Shown here one piece after another: positions 31,924-43,100 of a DNA stretch of 64,000 bases; the first letter of the stretch is position 1, and every line of letters begins with the position of its first letter. The notes beneath the pieces were generated by a model, which searched no databases, had not been told where the DNA came from, and was given only the letters and a program-made list of their open reading frames with translations. Source of the DNA: Saccharomycopsis fibuligera x Saccharomycopsis cf. fibuligera. Taxonomy: Eukaryota; Ascomycota; Saccharomycetes; Ascoideales; Saccharomycopsidaceae. The stretch spans positions 3,841,501 through 3,905,500 of the forward strand of contig CP012816.1 of NCBI GenBank assembly GCA_001936135.1, written 5' to 3'. Both the position numbers and the translations under genes were made by a program.

Positions 31924-31936
31924 TATATATATATAT
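31924..31936 (+). promoter_or_regulatory. TATA element of the Kre1-like gene
   Basis: Run of alternating TA about 95-105 bp upstream of the start codon. Confidence 0.5.
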
Positions 31937-32028
31937 TCATTAAAAGTTAACTTTCTAACAAAAACTTGAGAACATCTACTCAATAATTGTGCTTGTTGTT
32001 ATCCCCGTCAGTCAATAAACATAGCAAA

Positions 32029-32759
32029 ATGCAGCTCTTCACAAACTTCACATACTTGTTTTTCTCTTTCATAATTATTGCTGCTGCCCGTACGTAATCA
32101 GATTCTGATATTTTAAGAGATTTTGTCAACTTTCTTTCTTTGTCAAAGGACTTCTTTAATACTAACAATGTTCAGATGCAGAAAACTCTGACTCGGCAAT
32201 TATTCCGGAGTATATCGTCAAAAGAGATGCTGCTGATCCGGCTCCGGCTGCTGCTGCTGCTGGTGCCGGTAATGCTAATGCTGCTGCTGGTGCCGGTAAT
32301 GCTAATGCTGCTGCTGGTGCCGGTAATGCTAATGCTGCTGCTGGTGCCGGTAATGCTAATGCTGCTGCTGGTGCCGGCAATGGTAACGCTGCTGCTGGCA
32401 ATGGTAACGCTGCCCTTGGTGGTGGTGCTGGTGCTGCTGCTGCTGGAGGTGATGCCACAACAGAGACTGATTCTGCTACTACTGCCTGGCTCACTCTAAC
32501 GACAAAAGGTGTCGTCACTACAGTTGCTACCAAGTTTCACCAATCTTTTTTTTCGAGTCACACAACAGCCGACGCTTCTATTCCTGCTGGCTCCATTGGC
32601 TTAGGGTCCCATAGCGGTGTTGTTGGGGTGATAAAATCTCAAAATATTGTCACAGTTTCTTCCAGTGGTGCAGCCGATATGATGAATGGCCAATTTTTGG
32701 ACAACAAGGGTGGCATGTGTGCTTGTTTGTTAGCTGTGATCGGTGCGTTCATTGTATGA
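32029..32759 (+). CDS. GPI-anchored cell-wall protein, Kre1-like, with one intron
   Basis: Spliced gene: exon 1 at 32029-32089, intron 32090-32175 (GTACGT donor, TACTAAC branch site at 32160-32166, TTCAG acceptor), exon 2 at 32176-32759; 214 aa. Exon 1 encodes most of a signal peptide (MQLFTNFTYLFFSFIIIAAA). A Kex2-type Lys36-Arg37 follows, then five 9-residue repeats AAAGAGNAN, then a Thr-rich region (AWLTLTTKGVVTTV) and GSIGLGSHSGVVGV. The protein ends in a hydrophobic tail (MCACLLAVIGAFIV) after a small-residue site DNKGG, a typical GPI-anchor signal. The Thr-rich/GSIGLG segment recalls Kre1, a surface protein involved in beta-1,6-glucan and killer-toxin binding. I am confident of a wall protein, less so of Kre1 orthology. 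The exon structure depends on my manual splice call, but the frame closes cleanly. Confidence 0.75.
32090..32175 (+). other. Intron of the Kre1-like gene
   Basis: 86 nt, GTACGT...TACTAACAATGTTCAG. Removing it joins the signal-peptide exon in frame to the main exon. Confidence 0.8.
32253..32387 (+). repeat. 27-bp coding tandem repeat, five copies
   Basis: Units begin at 32253, 32280, 32307, 32334 and 32361. The first four are essentially identical and the last is diverged. Each encodes AAAGAGNAN-type sequence, and a shortened 21-nt unit follows. Confidence 0.9.
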
Positions 32760-34453
32760 AGTACACAGTTGAGGTATAATAATCGAGCAGCAGGTTCTTT
32801 TGAGAACCTCATAACCTGCTCATTAAATAGCCTAAATGTCAACTTTGATAAATGTGCATTTGTGCATATCGCACTACAAAAAATTATTCAAGTTTGCCAA
32901 AGTGCTTATTCACCGACTCACACAAAAATGTATTATAATTGAATCGCTTTTTGGGCGTATTTTTTTTTTTTTTTTAAACAAGCGAACGCCAACGGATCAA
33001 CAAGAATAAAAAAAAGGAAACAAATCAAAAAAAGAAAAAGCTTAAATCTGAGAAAAAGGTAATTATCAATGCTTTGGTTGTCGTATGCCGCTATGATAAC
33101 TGTCAAAAACCAACAGCAGTTGGTCAATACAATAATGAATCATGCAAACATCACGTTGTTTGATAAAAGGGAATACAAAAAAGGAACAAAGTATATCTCT
33201 TGAAAGTCAATGATATGCCATCCGTTTTATGGCTTTTTGTTACTCGACTATTTTCTTGTCTTTTTTTTTATCAAGGGTTTTTTCCCTTTTTTTTTATGAA
33301 AAAAAAATGTCGCTTTTATTTTTCGCTTGACTAATCATGGTTTATTGTTTTTTTGGGGCTTTTTCGCATTTATATATTCGAAGTTGTAATTTTGTTATTC
33401 TTTTTTCTCTTTTTTTTCACCTGATGTTCTTTTCGACTCAATGTTTTGCTTACCTCTCCTACACCTAAATTCTTTGTACCTTGCTATTATTCGATGTTTG
33501 TTCATGCTTTTGCTTATAGTTTAACCTTTTTGACTCCCTTCTATACTATTTATTGTTATTCGTTAATACAATGTTTCCGAAGATTATATATAAGACTTAT
33601 ACGCTGTATATTTTGTTACGTATTCCATTATTTTACCAAACAAACTCTTCATTCTGGTTGAAAGAACAGATACTATTTGCATTATAGTTATGCATATTGT
33701 GACTAAGCTTTCTCAAGAAACCGTTGTAGCAAAGCTCAGTTGCAATTTATCTCTCCTTCCGTGGTAAAACCAGAGCATAACTTTTTGAATCCTGTTTGTG
33801 AACACTGCAAGAGTTGTTGAGAAAAAAATACCAGGAAATAGCAGAATTTTTAATATTGTGACTAAAACTATTGATGCAAATCATTAACCAAGTACAATTT
33901 TTTAATGACTGATGGAATCCAATGGGTTCCTGCATCCTGTCTTTGCTAGGAAAGAAAAGAAAATTAAGTCACACGAGCCAGATATACAAACCCGTACGGG
34001 CAGACTTGTCGTTATCTAGAACATTCGTCAAGAAAAATCTCCCCACTAGGCGCTATTGACAATATTTTCTTTAATTACAGCACTAAAGGAAAAAACAATT
34101 GAACATTGCATTTATGATAAAAAAAAAAAAATGAAAATTAAAAAAATAAACGCCCTTTCAAATCAATAGATTAAAAAAAAGACAATGATTGTTGCAATAA
34201 AATAATACACCTAGATTGCATTCCCTCTGATAGAGAGACCAAAAAATAAATATTAATAAAAACCTAGTATCAAGCACGCAACGAAAAAAAGATAATAAGC
34301 TAGACTACAATTGCTGCATCTAATCCACTCTATTTTGATAAGTGACTACAACAAACCAGCTAGCTAATTCTTTTTATTATGAGCACATTTCATTTCACGA
34401 ACACGTAACCAAAAAAACAAAGAAATAATAAGCGTCAAATATTCTTTGATTCT
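32760..34453. other. Convergent region, Kre1-like gene / eIF4E
   Basis: 1.7 kb between two 3' ends, long for convergent genes in this window. T-rich and A-rich low-complexity sequence dominates (32950-33430). No coding or RNA gene was recognised. Confidence 0.5.
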
Positions 34454-35119
34454 TTAAACAATAATTAACGGCTTAGTGCTTTTAGTGTTTCCTTCATGAG
34501 GAGTAAATTCTAATTTGTCGTTATCGGTCAACTTCAAAACCTTCTTGAATTTTCTGCCAACTGGTTCCAAGCTTTCCTTGTCACAAGACTTGGACCACAA
34601 ACCAACTCTGTAGAATGCTTTTCTGACGTTCAAAACAATACCATTAACTTCATCTTCATCTTCTTCAATAGTTTCACCAATAGCGGAGAGCAAAGCTCTC
34701 AACCAAAGGTCATTGATGTCGGTCTTCTTCTTTTCTTTGAATTGGTAAGCCCACTTACCGCCCTTGGCGTTTTGTGTGTCTTCCCATTCTGGTCTGATTC
34801 CTTCTCTGAACAAGTGGTAGTCTGATCTGATTGGCAATTCTCTAGCCGCTGGCACTGCATTGTACACGCCCCAGAATTCTTCAACAGTAGAGAACGTAAC
34901 CACTGATTTCAACAAGTCGGCCCAAGACTCAGAGTTATCAACAGATGGTTTAGTGTACCATAAAGTCCATTTACCATTTAATGGATGGTAGTGGGTTAAC
35001 TCTTTAGTGGATAACACGGTGACCGGTTCCTTGTTGGATGCTTCTTCCTCTTTGGCGAGCTGAGCTTTGGAGTCGTCAATTTGCAAGTCTTGGACTTTGG
35101 TGGATAATTCTTCAGACAT
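34454..35119 (-). CDS. CDC33: Translation initiation factor eIF4E (cap-binding protein)
   Basis: 221-aa mRNA cap-binding subunit of eIF4F. The conserved core opens at HYHPLNGKWTLWYTKP and keeps the cap-stacking Trp in the FWGVYN region and the Trp-Glu pair in RPEWEDTQN. KGGKWAY and the LWLRALLSAIGE helix also match eIF4E rather than the divergent eIF4E-homologous protein. A short charged N-terminus precedes the core. Candida annotations usually call this EIF4E. The ATG at 35119 is well placed. Confidence 0.95.
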   Translation of the reverse strand: MSEELSTKVQDLQIDDSKAQLAKEEEASNKEPVTVLSTKELTHYHPLNGKWTLWYTKPSVDNSESWADLLKSVVTFSTVEEFWGVYNAVPAARELPIRSDYHLFREGIRPEWEDTQNAKGGKWAYQFKEKKKTDINDLWLRALLSAIGETIEEDEDEVNGIVLNVRKAFYRVGLWSKSCDKESLEPVGRKFKKVLKLTDNDKLEFTPHEGNTKSTKPLIIV

Positions 35120-35853
35120 TATGGCGGTTTATGTACTTTAACAGTAGTATTATCTCGGCGATTCTTTGTTCAAGCAAAAATGAAAGCCAGCTCTCCGTAT
35201 TCCAAATAAGAGAACTATATGGTACCAAAGATTCAACTATAATCGTCTTCTGTCTCTGTTTCGTTCTCTTCCTATTTTTTTTTTTTTTTTTTTGATCAAT
35301 TTTTTCTCTACCTGTTTTGTTTGTGGGCGCTTTCGATCTTTTTAGGCCGGGTAAATTGGGATACATAGAGAAAACTAATAAAATTTTTTTTGTCTGTCGC
35401 TTCATTTTTACTTTTTCTATTTCGCAGGATCCAACATGGCACACTCATAAGTGACAGCTAGTGCTGTAGACGCTGTGAGTTACATGAGAGAAAACAATCT
35501 GAGAAAGGATTTTTCTATATATACCTAAAATATCCTTAAAATATCCTTAAAATAAAGTTTATATGAAAGGCTTTCTTCTGACCGGAGAAGCTATGGTGCA
35601 AAAAAAAAAAAAAAAAAAAAAAAAAAGTATTATGGTAAACAAATAACAATGATGAATTGAAGCATGTGCTTTGATCTGACAAGCGAGATAGAAAACTTAT
35701 AAGCAAATTTAGATTATTTGAGTGATTTTACTCAAATGGTCTCTCAAGGCCGTTACATTAGACGAGGTGTTTGCAGGCGTGCTCCAGATTCATCAGCGGC
35801 TACCAATGTTGGTTCCTGACGTGAATGATTTTTTGACTGACAGTGTCAACAGT
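35120..35853. other. eIF4E upstream region
   Basis: Contains a T tract near 35277-35293, three AATATCCTTAA-like repeats at about 35526-35556 and a 27-nt A tract at 35600-35626. No gene seen. Confidence 0.55.
35600..35626. repeat. poly(A) tract, 27 nt
   Basis: Pure A run between eIF4E and the first secreted-protein gene. Confidence 0.9.
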
Positions 35854-36312
35854 TTAGCTAGCACCATTGGCAGCCGCCACATTTGCGGTAGTTGTAGCTG
35901 CTGTAGCAGCGGCTGCTGTCTGTGACGAGCTTTGAATAGTCACTGTAGAAGCTTTATTTGCTGCCAACAGTGATTGTGCGGCCATCAGCGCTGATTGTGC
36001 GGACACCAAGGACAAGCGCTTTTCTCTACCGTGATATGCTATAGTTTTGAATGCTTCCAATCCACCATATAATGCTAAGGCACCAGCTGCCAATCCAGAA
36101 CCGACTTTCATAGGACTTTCAAAGACAATTGTTTTCTCTGGTTTCTCTGCTGGCGCTTGTCTTTTGTGATTAGCGAGGGCAATGTCAGCGTCAGTTGGTG
36201 CTAATGTGGTAGTACTTCGATAACTAGATTCTGCGCCGCTGGCCACGGCTGCTTCTGTAGCAACAGCCATGCCATAAATGGTTAAAAGTGTGGCAATGCT
36301 AGAGTACCGCAT
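35854..36312 (-). CDS. Small secreted protein, Kex2-type precursor (family member A)
   Basis: 152 aa, not recognised. A signal peptide covers about 1-22. Lys50-Arg51 and Lys98-Arg99 are Kex2-type sites that would release a ~47-residue segment (52-99). This segment contains a Gly/Ala-rich hydrophobic stretch (GSGLAAGALALYGGLEAF, about 71-88) followed by a basic end (HGREKR). The tail (100-152) is Ser/Ala/Thr-rich and includes TVTIQSSS. There is no GPI signal at the C-terminus. This layout is shared with the genes at 37144, 38505 and 45547. A TATA box (36480-36485) lies about 170 bp upstream. Function is unknown; a secreted membrane-active or wall-associated peptide is one possibility. Confidence 0.75.
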   Translation of the reverse strand: MRYSSIATLLTIYGMAVATEAAVASGAESSYRSTTTLAPTDADIALANHKRQAPAEKPEKTIVFESPMKVGSGLAAGALALYGGLEAFKTIAYHGREKRLSLVSAQSALMAAQSLLAANKASTVTIQSSSQTAAAATAATTTANVAAANGAS

Positions 36313-37143
36313 CTTTAATGGATTATGTGATGGCTCAATAGTTGGGTTAAGTCGACCACAGTGGACCTGACTAGAAGAGAACTGAGGGAAGGAAAATAAA
36401 GAATTTGTAAATTGTAAAATTGTTTACGCGAAACGAGAAAACCCTCGATAAAAAAGGATTGTACAAATGTTATCTTCAATATATACAACGAAACAACTAT
36501 CCAGGGGAAAATACTACCGTAGATAATACCAAAACAGTGTTATTTTACGATGGTCCCATATCACAGTTAAAAGGAAATATTATTAAAACTGAGAGAAGTA
36601 CAAGTATCTGGCAATACGGGCCAGCAACTATGCGTATATCAGTACCAAGAAAATACTTAAGGTGAGCATAGACATTGAGTTAATTTTCACAGTGCCATTG
36701 AAATACTTGGCAACAATATGATGGTGGTTGATGGACCCACACTTGAGTAGCAAAGGGCGTCGAATTTGTTATCAAACAAAATAATACCACGCCGCTTTGC
36801 TATGCATAATCTGCAGAGTCCGCTGGGGCGGAACAACATAGACAAAATTATAAGTTTACTCAAAACAATTGGGGCGGTTCTGAGGGGCAACTGTTGAAGA
36901 GTTGGTAGGAGAAGACGCTGTTTTACATTAAAGTTGCTTTTCTAAAGAAATCAGATTAAAATAAACAGCATGCATGTAAAATTGTAGGGCTGAAATGAAT
37001 TAAAGAATCAATGAAGAAAAAATAGCCAGATGCCGGCTCTGACATAAATGAAAACGAAATTCAAAGAAACAAAGAATTGGTAGTTATAAGTGCTAAGAAT
37101 AGAATATTTGAAAATTTTTAAAGCGTTTTATGTGAAAATGATA
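36313..37143. other. Spacer between secreted-protein genes A and B
   Basis: Promoter of A and 3' end of B. A TATATA element lies at 36480-36485. The open frame at 36420-36665 starts without ATG and is not protein-like. Confidence 0.5.
36480..36485 (-). promoter_or_regulatory. TATA element of secreted-protein gene A
   Basis: TATATA about 170 bp upstream of the start codon, in the same range as the other secreted-protein genes. Confidence 0.45.
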
Positions 37144-37617
37144 TCAGGCGGCGATAGTAGAACTTGAACTGAAACTTGATGAAGAAGTGACGCGGGTTGT
37201 AAGAGTTGTTGCAGTGACAAGTGATTGAGCATATGCACTGGTGGCAGATTCAACAGCACTAGATACCACGACGCTTTGTGATCTATGACTTTCTCTTTCT
37301 TTGTGCTTGCCGTATTGGTAAACAATTTCACCAACACCAAGAGCAGCAGCGCCTATGATACCTGCTTTGCCAGCTTTCTTACCAACCTCAGTCCCCACTT
37401 TACCAACAGTTTTAGCAGCTTGACCAACTTTGCCAGCACCACTACCAATGGCATGACCAGCAGCTTTGGCACCAGTAGCAATGTTGTGCCCGACAGCTTG
37501 CGCACTAACTGGCAAAGCTCTCTTGTCATGTTCCATGTATTGATCTTCCCGAATATAAGCATTAACCAATTGGGAAATAAGAGATAACAAAAGGACTGAG
37601 AAAATTTTAAATTGCAT
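37144..37617 (-). CDS. Small secreted protein, Kex2-type precursor (family member B)
   Basis: 157 aa, not recognised. A signal peptide covers 1-20 (ending LVNA). A short pro-segment ends at Lys32-Arg33. Residues 34-85 form a Gly/Ala/Lys-rich amphipathic stretch with repeated GxxxA/G spacing (e.g. GHAIGSGAGKVGQAAK), leading into a hydrophobic segment (AGIIGAAALGVGEIVYQY, about 85-102) and a basic cluster (KHKERESHR). The tail is Ser/Thr/Val-rich with no GPI signal. The architecture parallels neighbours A and C and gene D. A TATATAAA box lies about 180 bp upstream. The glycine-zipper pattern suggests membrane insertion or self-association, but this is inference. Confidence 0.75.
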   Translation of the reverse strand: MQFKIFSVLLLSLISQLVNAYIREDQYMEHDKRALPVSAQAVGHNIATGAKAAGHAIGSGAGKVGQAAKTVGKVGTEVGKKAGKAGIIGAAALGVGEIVYQYGKHKERESHRSQSVVVSSAVESATSAYAQSLVTATTLTTRVTSSSSFSSSSTIAA

Positions 37618-38504
37618 TTTGTATTTGTAATATTTTATCTGAAGATGGTTTGTATCTTTTTTTTGGGGGGATTGAATAGAGTAAACTCAAATTGTAAGTT
37701 TTCAATACTCGTTGAATTAATAGATTATGAAGTGATGATGATATAATTGGAATAGTTTTTCTTTTCCAGGAATTGCTATGTCCTTGGTATATTTATATAC
37801 TTTTATTCATTGTTTTTTAGCATATATAATTGGCAATACCAAGTCACTATTCTTTCTAGCTACATTCCACAAATTGAAGATGTTGAAGCTATCAATGACA
37901 AAAATAGAAGCAGTCATTAAAGGGCCTCTCAATTCAATCCAGTTTACATCCGTGGATATTCTTAGTTTACTCATTAATAAATCCAACATTCTCAAATTTT
38001 TTTGAGCAGTAGGGAACCTCATTCTCAAAATCAGAAGGTTTAGGTTTGGTGCCTTAAAAATAGTATAGGGACGGGATACTAAATTTAGACTGCTTGAAGA
38101 ATTAGCGGAAGAAAACAAAAATGGTGCCTAACAAGAGGTGCGTCGTGCAAAGACACCGCGTGCGAGGCCTAGATGCTTATTTGGCTTGTAAAACATCAAC
38201 ATTAACACTGTGTCTTCAAGACTATGTTGTTGGAGCCTAAAAATATGTGTTTCTTTTCTGTTGGTGAGCCCCAACAGTGGTGTTTGTTTGCTGAATATTT
38301 TTTGTTACTTTATGCACATTACAGTTATACGAATTTAATTCGATAAGCTAGAGATAAATTACAGTTTAAAAATATTGCTTGAAATGTTTCTTGAAAAGAA
38401 GGCTTAAAGATGAAGAAGAAAGATAAAAGTAGGACTGAAAGAACTTGTATGGTTTTATTAAATAATATTGATGTCTAGCTAAGGTATAAATTTCCGATCT
38501 TGCA
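37618..38504. other. Spacer between secreted-protein genes B and C
   Basis: Promoter of B with TATATAAA at 37792-37799 (minus strand). No other gene seen. Confidence 0.5.
37792..37799 (-). promoter_or_regulatory. TATA box of secreted-protein gene B
   Basis: TATATAAA on the minus strand, about 180 bp before the start codon. Confidence 0.55.
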
Positions 38505-39194
38505 TCAAGCAGATGGAGAAACAGTGATCGTTATACGATTGTCATGATGATGATAACTAGGAGCCAAAGTTTGTATAGTCATTCTTTCATAATTCTCTGC
38601 ACCAATAGCGGTTTCACTAGGTAACTCGCTTGGTGTAGAAACTGCTGCTTCAATAGAAGTTATTTTAAGGTCTCTGGCTTGTACCAGCACAGTGTGAACC
38701 GGCACATTGGTAGACAATGGTCCTGCAAAAGTGCCAACGCCGCCCAAAGAGAGGACACCTTTAAGTCCGTTGAATGCACCATATGCAGCAAGTCCATAAA
38801 ACCCATATTTACCAGCTTTTCTTATTTTGTCTTCTTCTGGCAAAGTTTTTGTCACAGCCGGAATCCCGCCATGTTTAATCTTAGTTTCTGTCTTAACATT
38901 TTCTGAATGTTCGTCAGCTTGGGCTTGAGCAGAAGTAGTATGCCCTTCATTAGATTGGGCACCAGCTGCCGCTTGGGCTGCCGAGTTTTGATTTCGATCC
39001 TCTGGTGTTACCGGGACAGCTGCTGAAGAAGGTTTTTGAGCTGCCAAGTTGTTTTCTGAGGCGCCGGCGGCAGCAGGAGCATTTTGAGAAGCAGTGTGGG
39101 GTTCTTCTGTTCTAGTAGTTGTTTCGCCATTGGCCACACCGGAAGTAAGTAACAAAAAAGTTGCTACAGAAGCAATAAAGGAACTAAACTTCAT
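38505..39194 (-). CDS. Small secreted protein (family member C)
   Basis: 229 aa from the ATG at 39194. The frame is open further upstream only with a TTG, and this ATG gives a clean signal peptide (1-23, ending GVANG). A long Ala/Gln/Glu-rich low-complexity region (24-115) precedes a Lys/Arg-bearing junction (EDKIRKAGK, about 121-129) and a Gly/Ala hydrophobic core (YGFYGLAAYGAFNGLKGVL, about 130-148). The tail ends with HHHDNRITITVSPSA, which resembles the HHGTITIYPS of gene D. There is no classical Lys-Arg site. A run of alternating TA lies about 155-170 bp upstream. Function unknown. Confidence 0.72.
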   Translation of the reverse strand: MKFSSFIASVATFLLLTSGVANGETTTRTEEPHTASQNAPAAAGASENNLAAQKPSSAAVPVTPEDRNQNSAAQAAAGAQSNEGHTTSAQAQADEHSENVKTETKIKHGGIPAVTKTLPEEDKIRKAGKYGFYGLAAYGAFNGLKGVLSLGGVGTFAGPLSTNVPVHTVLVQARDLKITSIEAAVSTPSELPSETAIGAENYERMTIQTLAPSYHHHDNRITITVSPSA

Positions 39195-40168
39195 TCTTTT
39201 GGCTTCGTCAGGTTGAAAATACCTAGCAAAAAAATTGAGGATATGGTAGTTAAAGTAAACTTTATCAAGCCGATACTCCAAGGTTGAGCTTGCCTTCAAA
39301 TATTAGAAAAAAACTTTTGTCACCAATGTATAGCAAGAAAGAAAAATAAATATATATATATTTAGTAATGGTTACTGGCTTGTAGGGGAGACCTTGGCAT
39401 TTGAACAAATGTAATTATTAACATGAACCGTTCAACGGTAAATAATATTTTCACCGTACAATAAAGTGGGACGCGTTGACCAGACGTGTCCAATATGTGT
39501 TTGGCTACTATTCCAAGGATTGCTCATAATACAAGATAGTGCGCTTCGTATTTTAGAAAATTCCACTATTACAGATAACCCCTTCTGCTCTCTTCATTGG
39601 GTATTCTTTATTGCTTTATTTTGTCGCTTTCGCCGTTTCCATTCTCCATGAAGACGGTTGGCGACGCTTCATGCATGCTACACGGCGTTCGTCTAAATTG
39701 AGCACCTTTCGCTCCTTCTGCACTTATGCAAAGACCACACACAAAAAGCTCCTTGGTTGTGGTATGCGTGCACAAATGCTAGATATTACTGAAGGACTTT
39801 ACCAACTTTAGACTCGTATATTATGTTGCTTGCTTGTTTTTTCAACGACAATACTTTGTCTGTTCTATTATCATGAATATTTGGCATTGCTACTTCAATC
39901 TCTGTAATTCAATCATGATGACAATTAGTAATTGCGTCAAGGGTACTTGCTAGTAAATTTGTAATTGTGAAAAAGTTGCCCTAAAAGCATTAAATATTAA
40001 TGAAGCCGATTAGATGAAGGAACGTAAATAGGCAATCTGCCGATATTGAAAGCACACTACAATGAAAAATTTAAATAAATGTCTATTTTCTAGGAATATA
40101 ACTAATTACGAGATCGTCAAAAAATACCAAGATAAATGGTCAAAGTGTGATGGAAAACTTAATCATTC
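39195..40168. other. Upstream region of secreted-protein gene C
   Basis: A TA-rich element at 39350-39363 serves gene C. The rest, up to the 3' end of the TPR gene, shows no coding sequence. Confidence 0.5.
39350..39363 (-). promoter_or_regulatory. TATA element of secreted-protein gene C
   Basis: Alternating TA run about 155-170 bp upstream of the start codon. Confidence 0.5.
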
Positions 40169-43100
40169 TTAAAATGCTTTGTCAAAAAAATTCAAATCAC
40201 GAGCGAGCTTGCTTTCCTGAATCTCTATTGTTCTCTCCAATGCTGCTTCATAATTCAATTCATCATTAATTTTCAAGTAAATTTTATTCAAACAATCCCA
40301 TACTTTTTCATTATTGAAATAGTAGTAGTTGTTAACCAAGTTATTTTCAATTAACAGCTTAATTCTCAAAATAGCCAAAAAATTGTCATTTGCATTAATG
40401 AAGATCAGCCTAGCAGTTTCGTTATTGATTCCGTGCCTGCCATCAAATGAATCTACTGTAGTTTCCAGTAATTGCTGCGTGACGGTATCAATGTCAGATG
40501 CACTAACCTTGCGATTGATTTTACCATTGGCTTCTGGCTCACTTCCGTAGCCGCTGCCGCCATCATTACTTTCATCATTATCATCATTACTTTCATCATT
40601 ATCATCGTCATCTTCTTCATCACTAGTGTCACTGTAATCATCCCCACAGCCATCATAGTCAAGTTCATCTAAGTCATTGACCAATCTATCACTATTATCA
40701 CTACCAAAATGACTTTCGAGTTTACCTTTACTGGCTTCTTCATTAAGAATCAAACCAGCCAAACCAATTATAGCTTTAAAATTCTCAGAAAATCGGAAAT
40801 TTGAAGTAATGTGATTTATGTTAAATATTTCAATTGACTTTTCGTATTCGTTCAATGCACATAATTTGCGTTTTACGTAGCTTGTGCTCCCCACGTTACT
40901 TGCAGCTTCAAGTTCCGCTGAAGCTTGAAGCAATTTGGCAAATTGATAAGTGGTGAACTCATTAGCACTAAGCACATTTTCAGCTTCAATTATAGAGTAT
41001 TCTGCTTCTTTAAGTAAGTTAACGTGTATGTAAACATTAGCAGCATAGAGCCAGAGTTTTTGCAACAATTCAGCAGCAAAAATCTTGCCCATAGAGTTAG
41101 AATTATCATCGGAATGTATGGTGGAACGTCTATCTTTGACATTCAATGCTTTTATAGTAGTTCTTAAACCCCTATGTTTTTTAAGGGAGTGAAATCTGAA
41201 TAACTTGTGCCCTGCTATTTTAGACTCAACCAGATCATCATTAATCGTCGATTTGTTTTGATAATGACGACTCTTTGTTTTAACGTTTTTGTCAACTGTT
41301 TCTCCGCCCTCTTCAGTAGTAAAATCAGAAAATAGATTATGAAATAGCTCAAAAAGTTCTGGCAACTTAGTTAATGCCTGATCGTAACCCAACTTTTTAG
41401 CAGTGATTTTAACTTCTGTAAGCTTTAACTCAATCAAGTCATTTTTCAATTCATTAATGGCTCCCAAATTGCTTCCCACCCTGGAAGTAAGTAAATCGGT
41501 AGAGTTCCTCACAAATACGCTAGCTAGGTTCAGCACCTGTTGTGCCAAAGTCACGCCAAAATTGGCCTTGGAAAAGCCAGCATTTTTAGAGCCAGACGAA
41601 GAGTTTTCTGCTTGTGGATCGAAACTCAATGGTAAGTCAGCATTAGATGTCTCAAGGCCGTAATCGCTATTGGCTAGTATTATAAATAAATTCCAACATT
41701 TCCAGTAATCAAATTTTTTGGCCAAAATTTTTTGAATAAGATATATAATTGTCTGATTGAACTTATCAAATCTGTAAAACTTCAATAAATAGGTGATAAA
41801 GTCAAAATAGTAGTTCAAATTGTTGAAATTATTTAACACTAAACACTTTTTATAATCGTTTAGTAATTGATATTTAGAACTAGCAGTTGCAATAAAGCGT
41901 TTAAAATAATTGTGACTGACTTTCAAGAAAAACACTTTTTTGATAATGATTGCATGATATGCATTAGAAAGTAGTAAGTTTAAGATTTTACTTGAAGAGA
42001 GCTTGCTTTTCAAAAAATTTGTTTGGTTTACGTTTTGTATGTGTTTCAATTCTTGGTCTTCTTCGTCTTCATTAACGTAAACTTTTAAATCAATATTGGT
42101 CAAGTCTTGCACCTTTCTCACAATCTCAATTAATTTACCTTCAACCTCAGTCAATAAATTCAAGTTTTCTTGACAGAGTAAGCTATTGTAATTTTCCAAA
42201 GCTTGGCGTTTTTCTGGCTCAATGACTAGCGTACTTTTATTCAAAACTGAATGATAAAAGCTTTGATTTCCCTTCAAGTCGATATTTGCAACAATAAATT
42301 TCAAAAAAGTTGAGTAAGTTTGCACTAATAGCAAACTATCTTCATCCAAAAGAGTATGACTAATATTTTTCTTTTGTATTTTCAAAATGAACTGATTATA
42401 AAAAGTAATAAAATTTTTGAAATTTGCAATTACCTCCACAATAAACTTATAGCGCGTCTCTAAATTGGTATCAGATAAAATTTGCTTGTTGAACTGTAAA
42501 ATCTTCAAAAAAATCAAACTGCTGAAAATTTTGATGGACTGATATGTTTTGCTTAATGAGAAGTCCACCAAATTGTCCAAAGCAGTCAAATCAAACAAAA
42601 TATTATTGTTAAAAGGAGTGAATCTAGAATCATAGTATGAAGGTTGAACAATGCTTTCCTTGATCGAGCCAATCAAGACATAAATCAATGTTTCGAGAGA
42701 GTAATTAGATTCATTTGACAAAGGAAATTTCAAGTTTTTGTTATTGTATATATTTTCATTCAAATAATTATTGAAGTATTGTTGAAAAGTTGCTTTAAAA
42801 TCGGCACTGAGATATTTAGTAAAGTTGAGGTAATAATAGTTGGCTATGACAATTAGAATTAAACTATTTTTGGCAAACTTTGAGAGCAACAATTCAAATG
42901 TGAGAAGTTGCCTTTGTTCTTTATTATCTCCAGCATTGAACAAAAGTTTAAAATAACTGTTATACAAGACATTTAGCCAGTATCTGGCCTGTAAATTTGA
43001 CACCGATGGCACATTTAGTAACTGGCTAGTGAAGAAATACTCAACAGTTTTTGTATCTTTCGTGAGTACTGTTAATAATACTGCTTTCTTGACTGCACAA

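Noticed and set aside
32140-32533. Open frames on both strands across the 27-bp repeat
   Set aside because: They are out-of-frame translations of the Kre1-like gene's repeat; the spliced frame explains the region.
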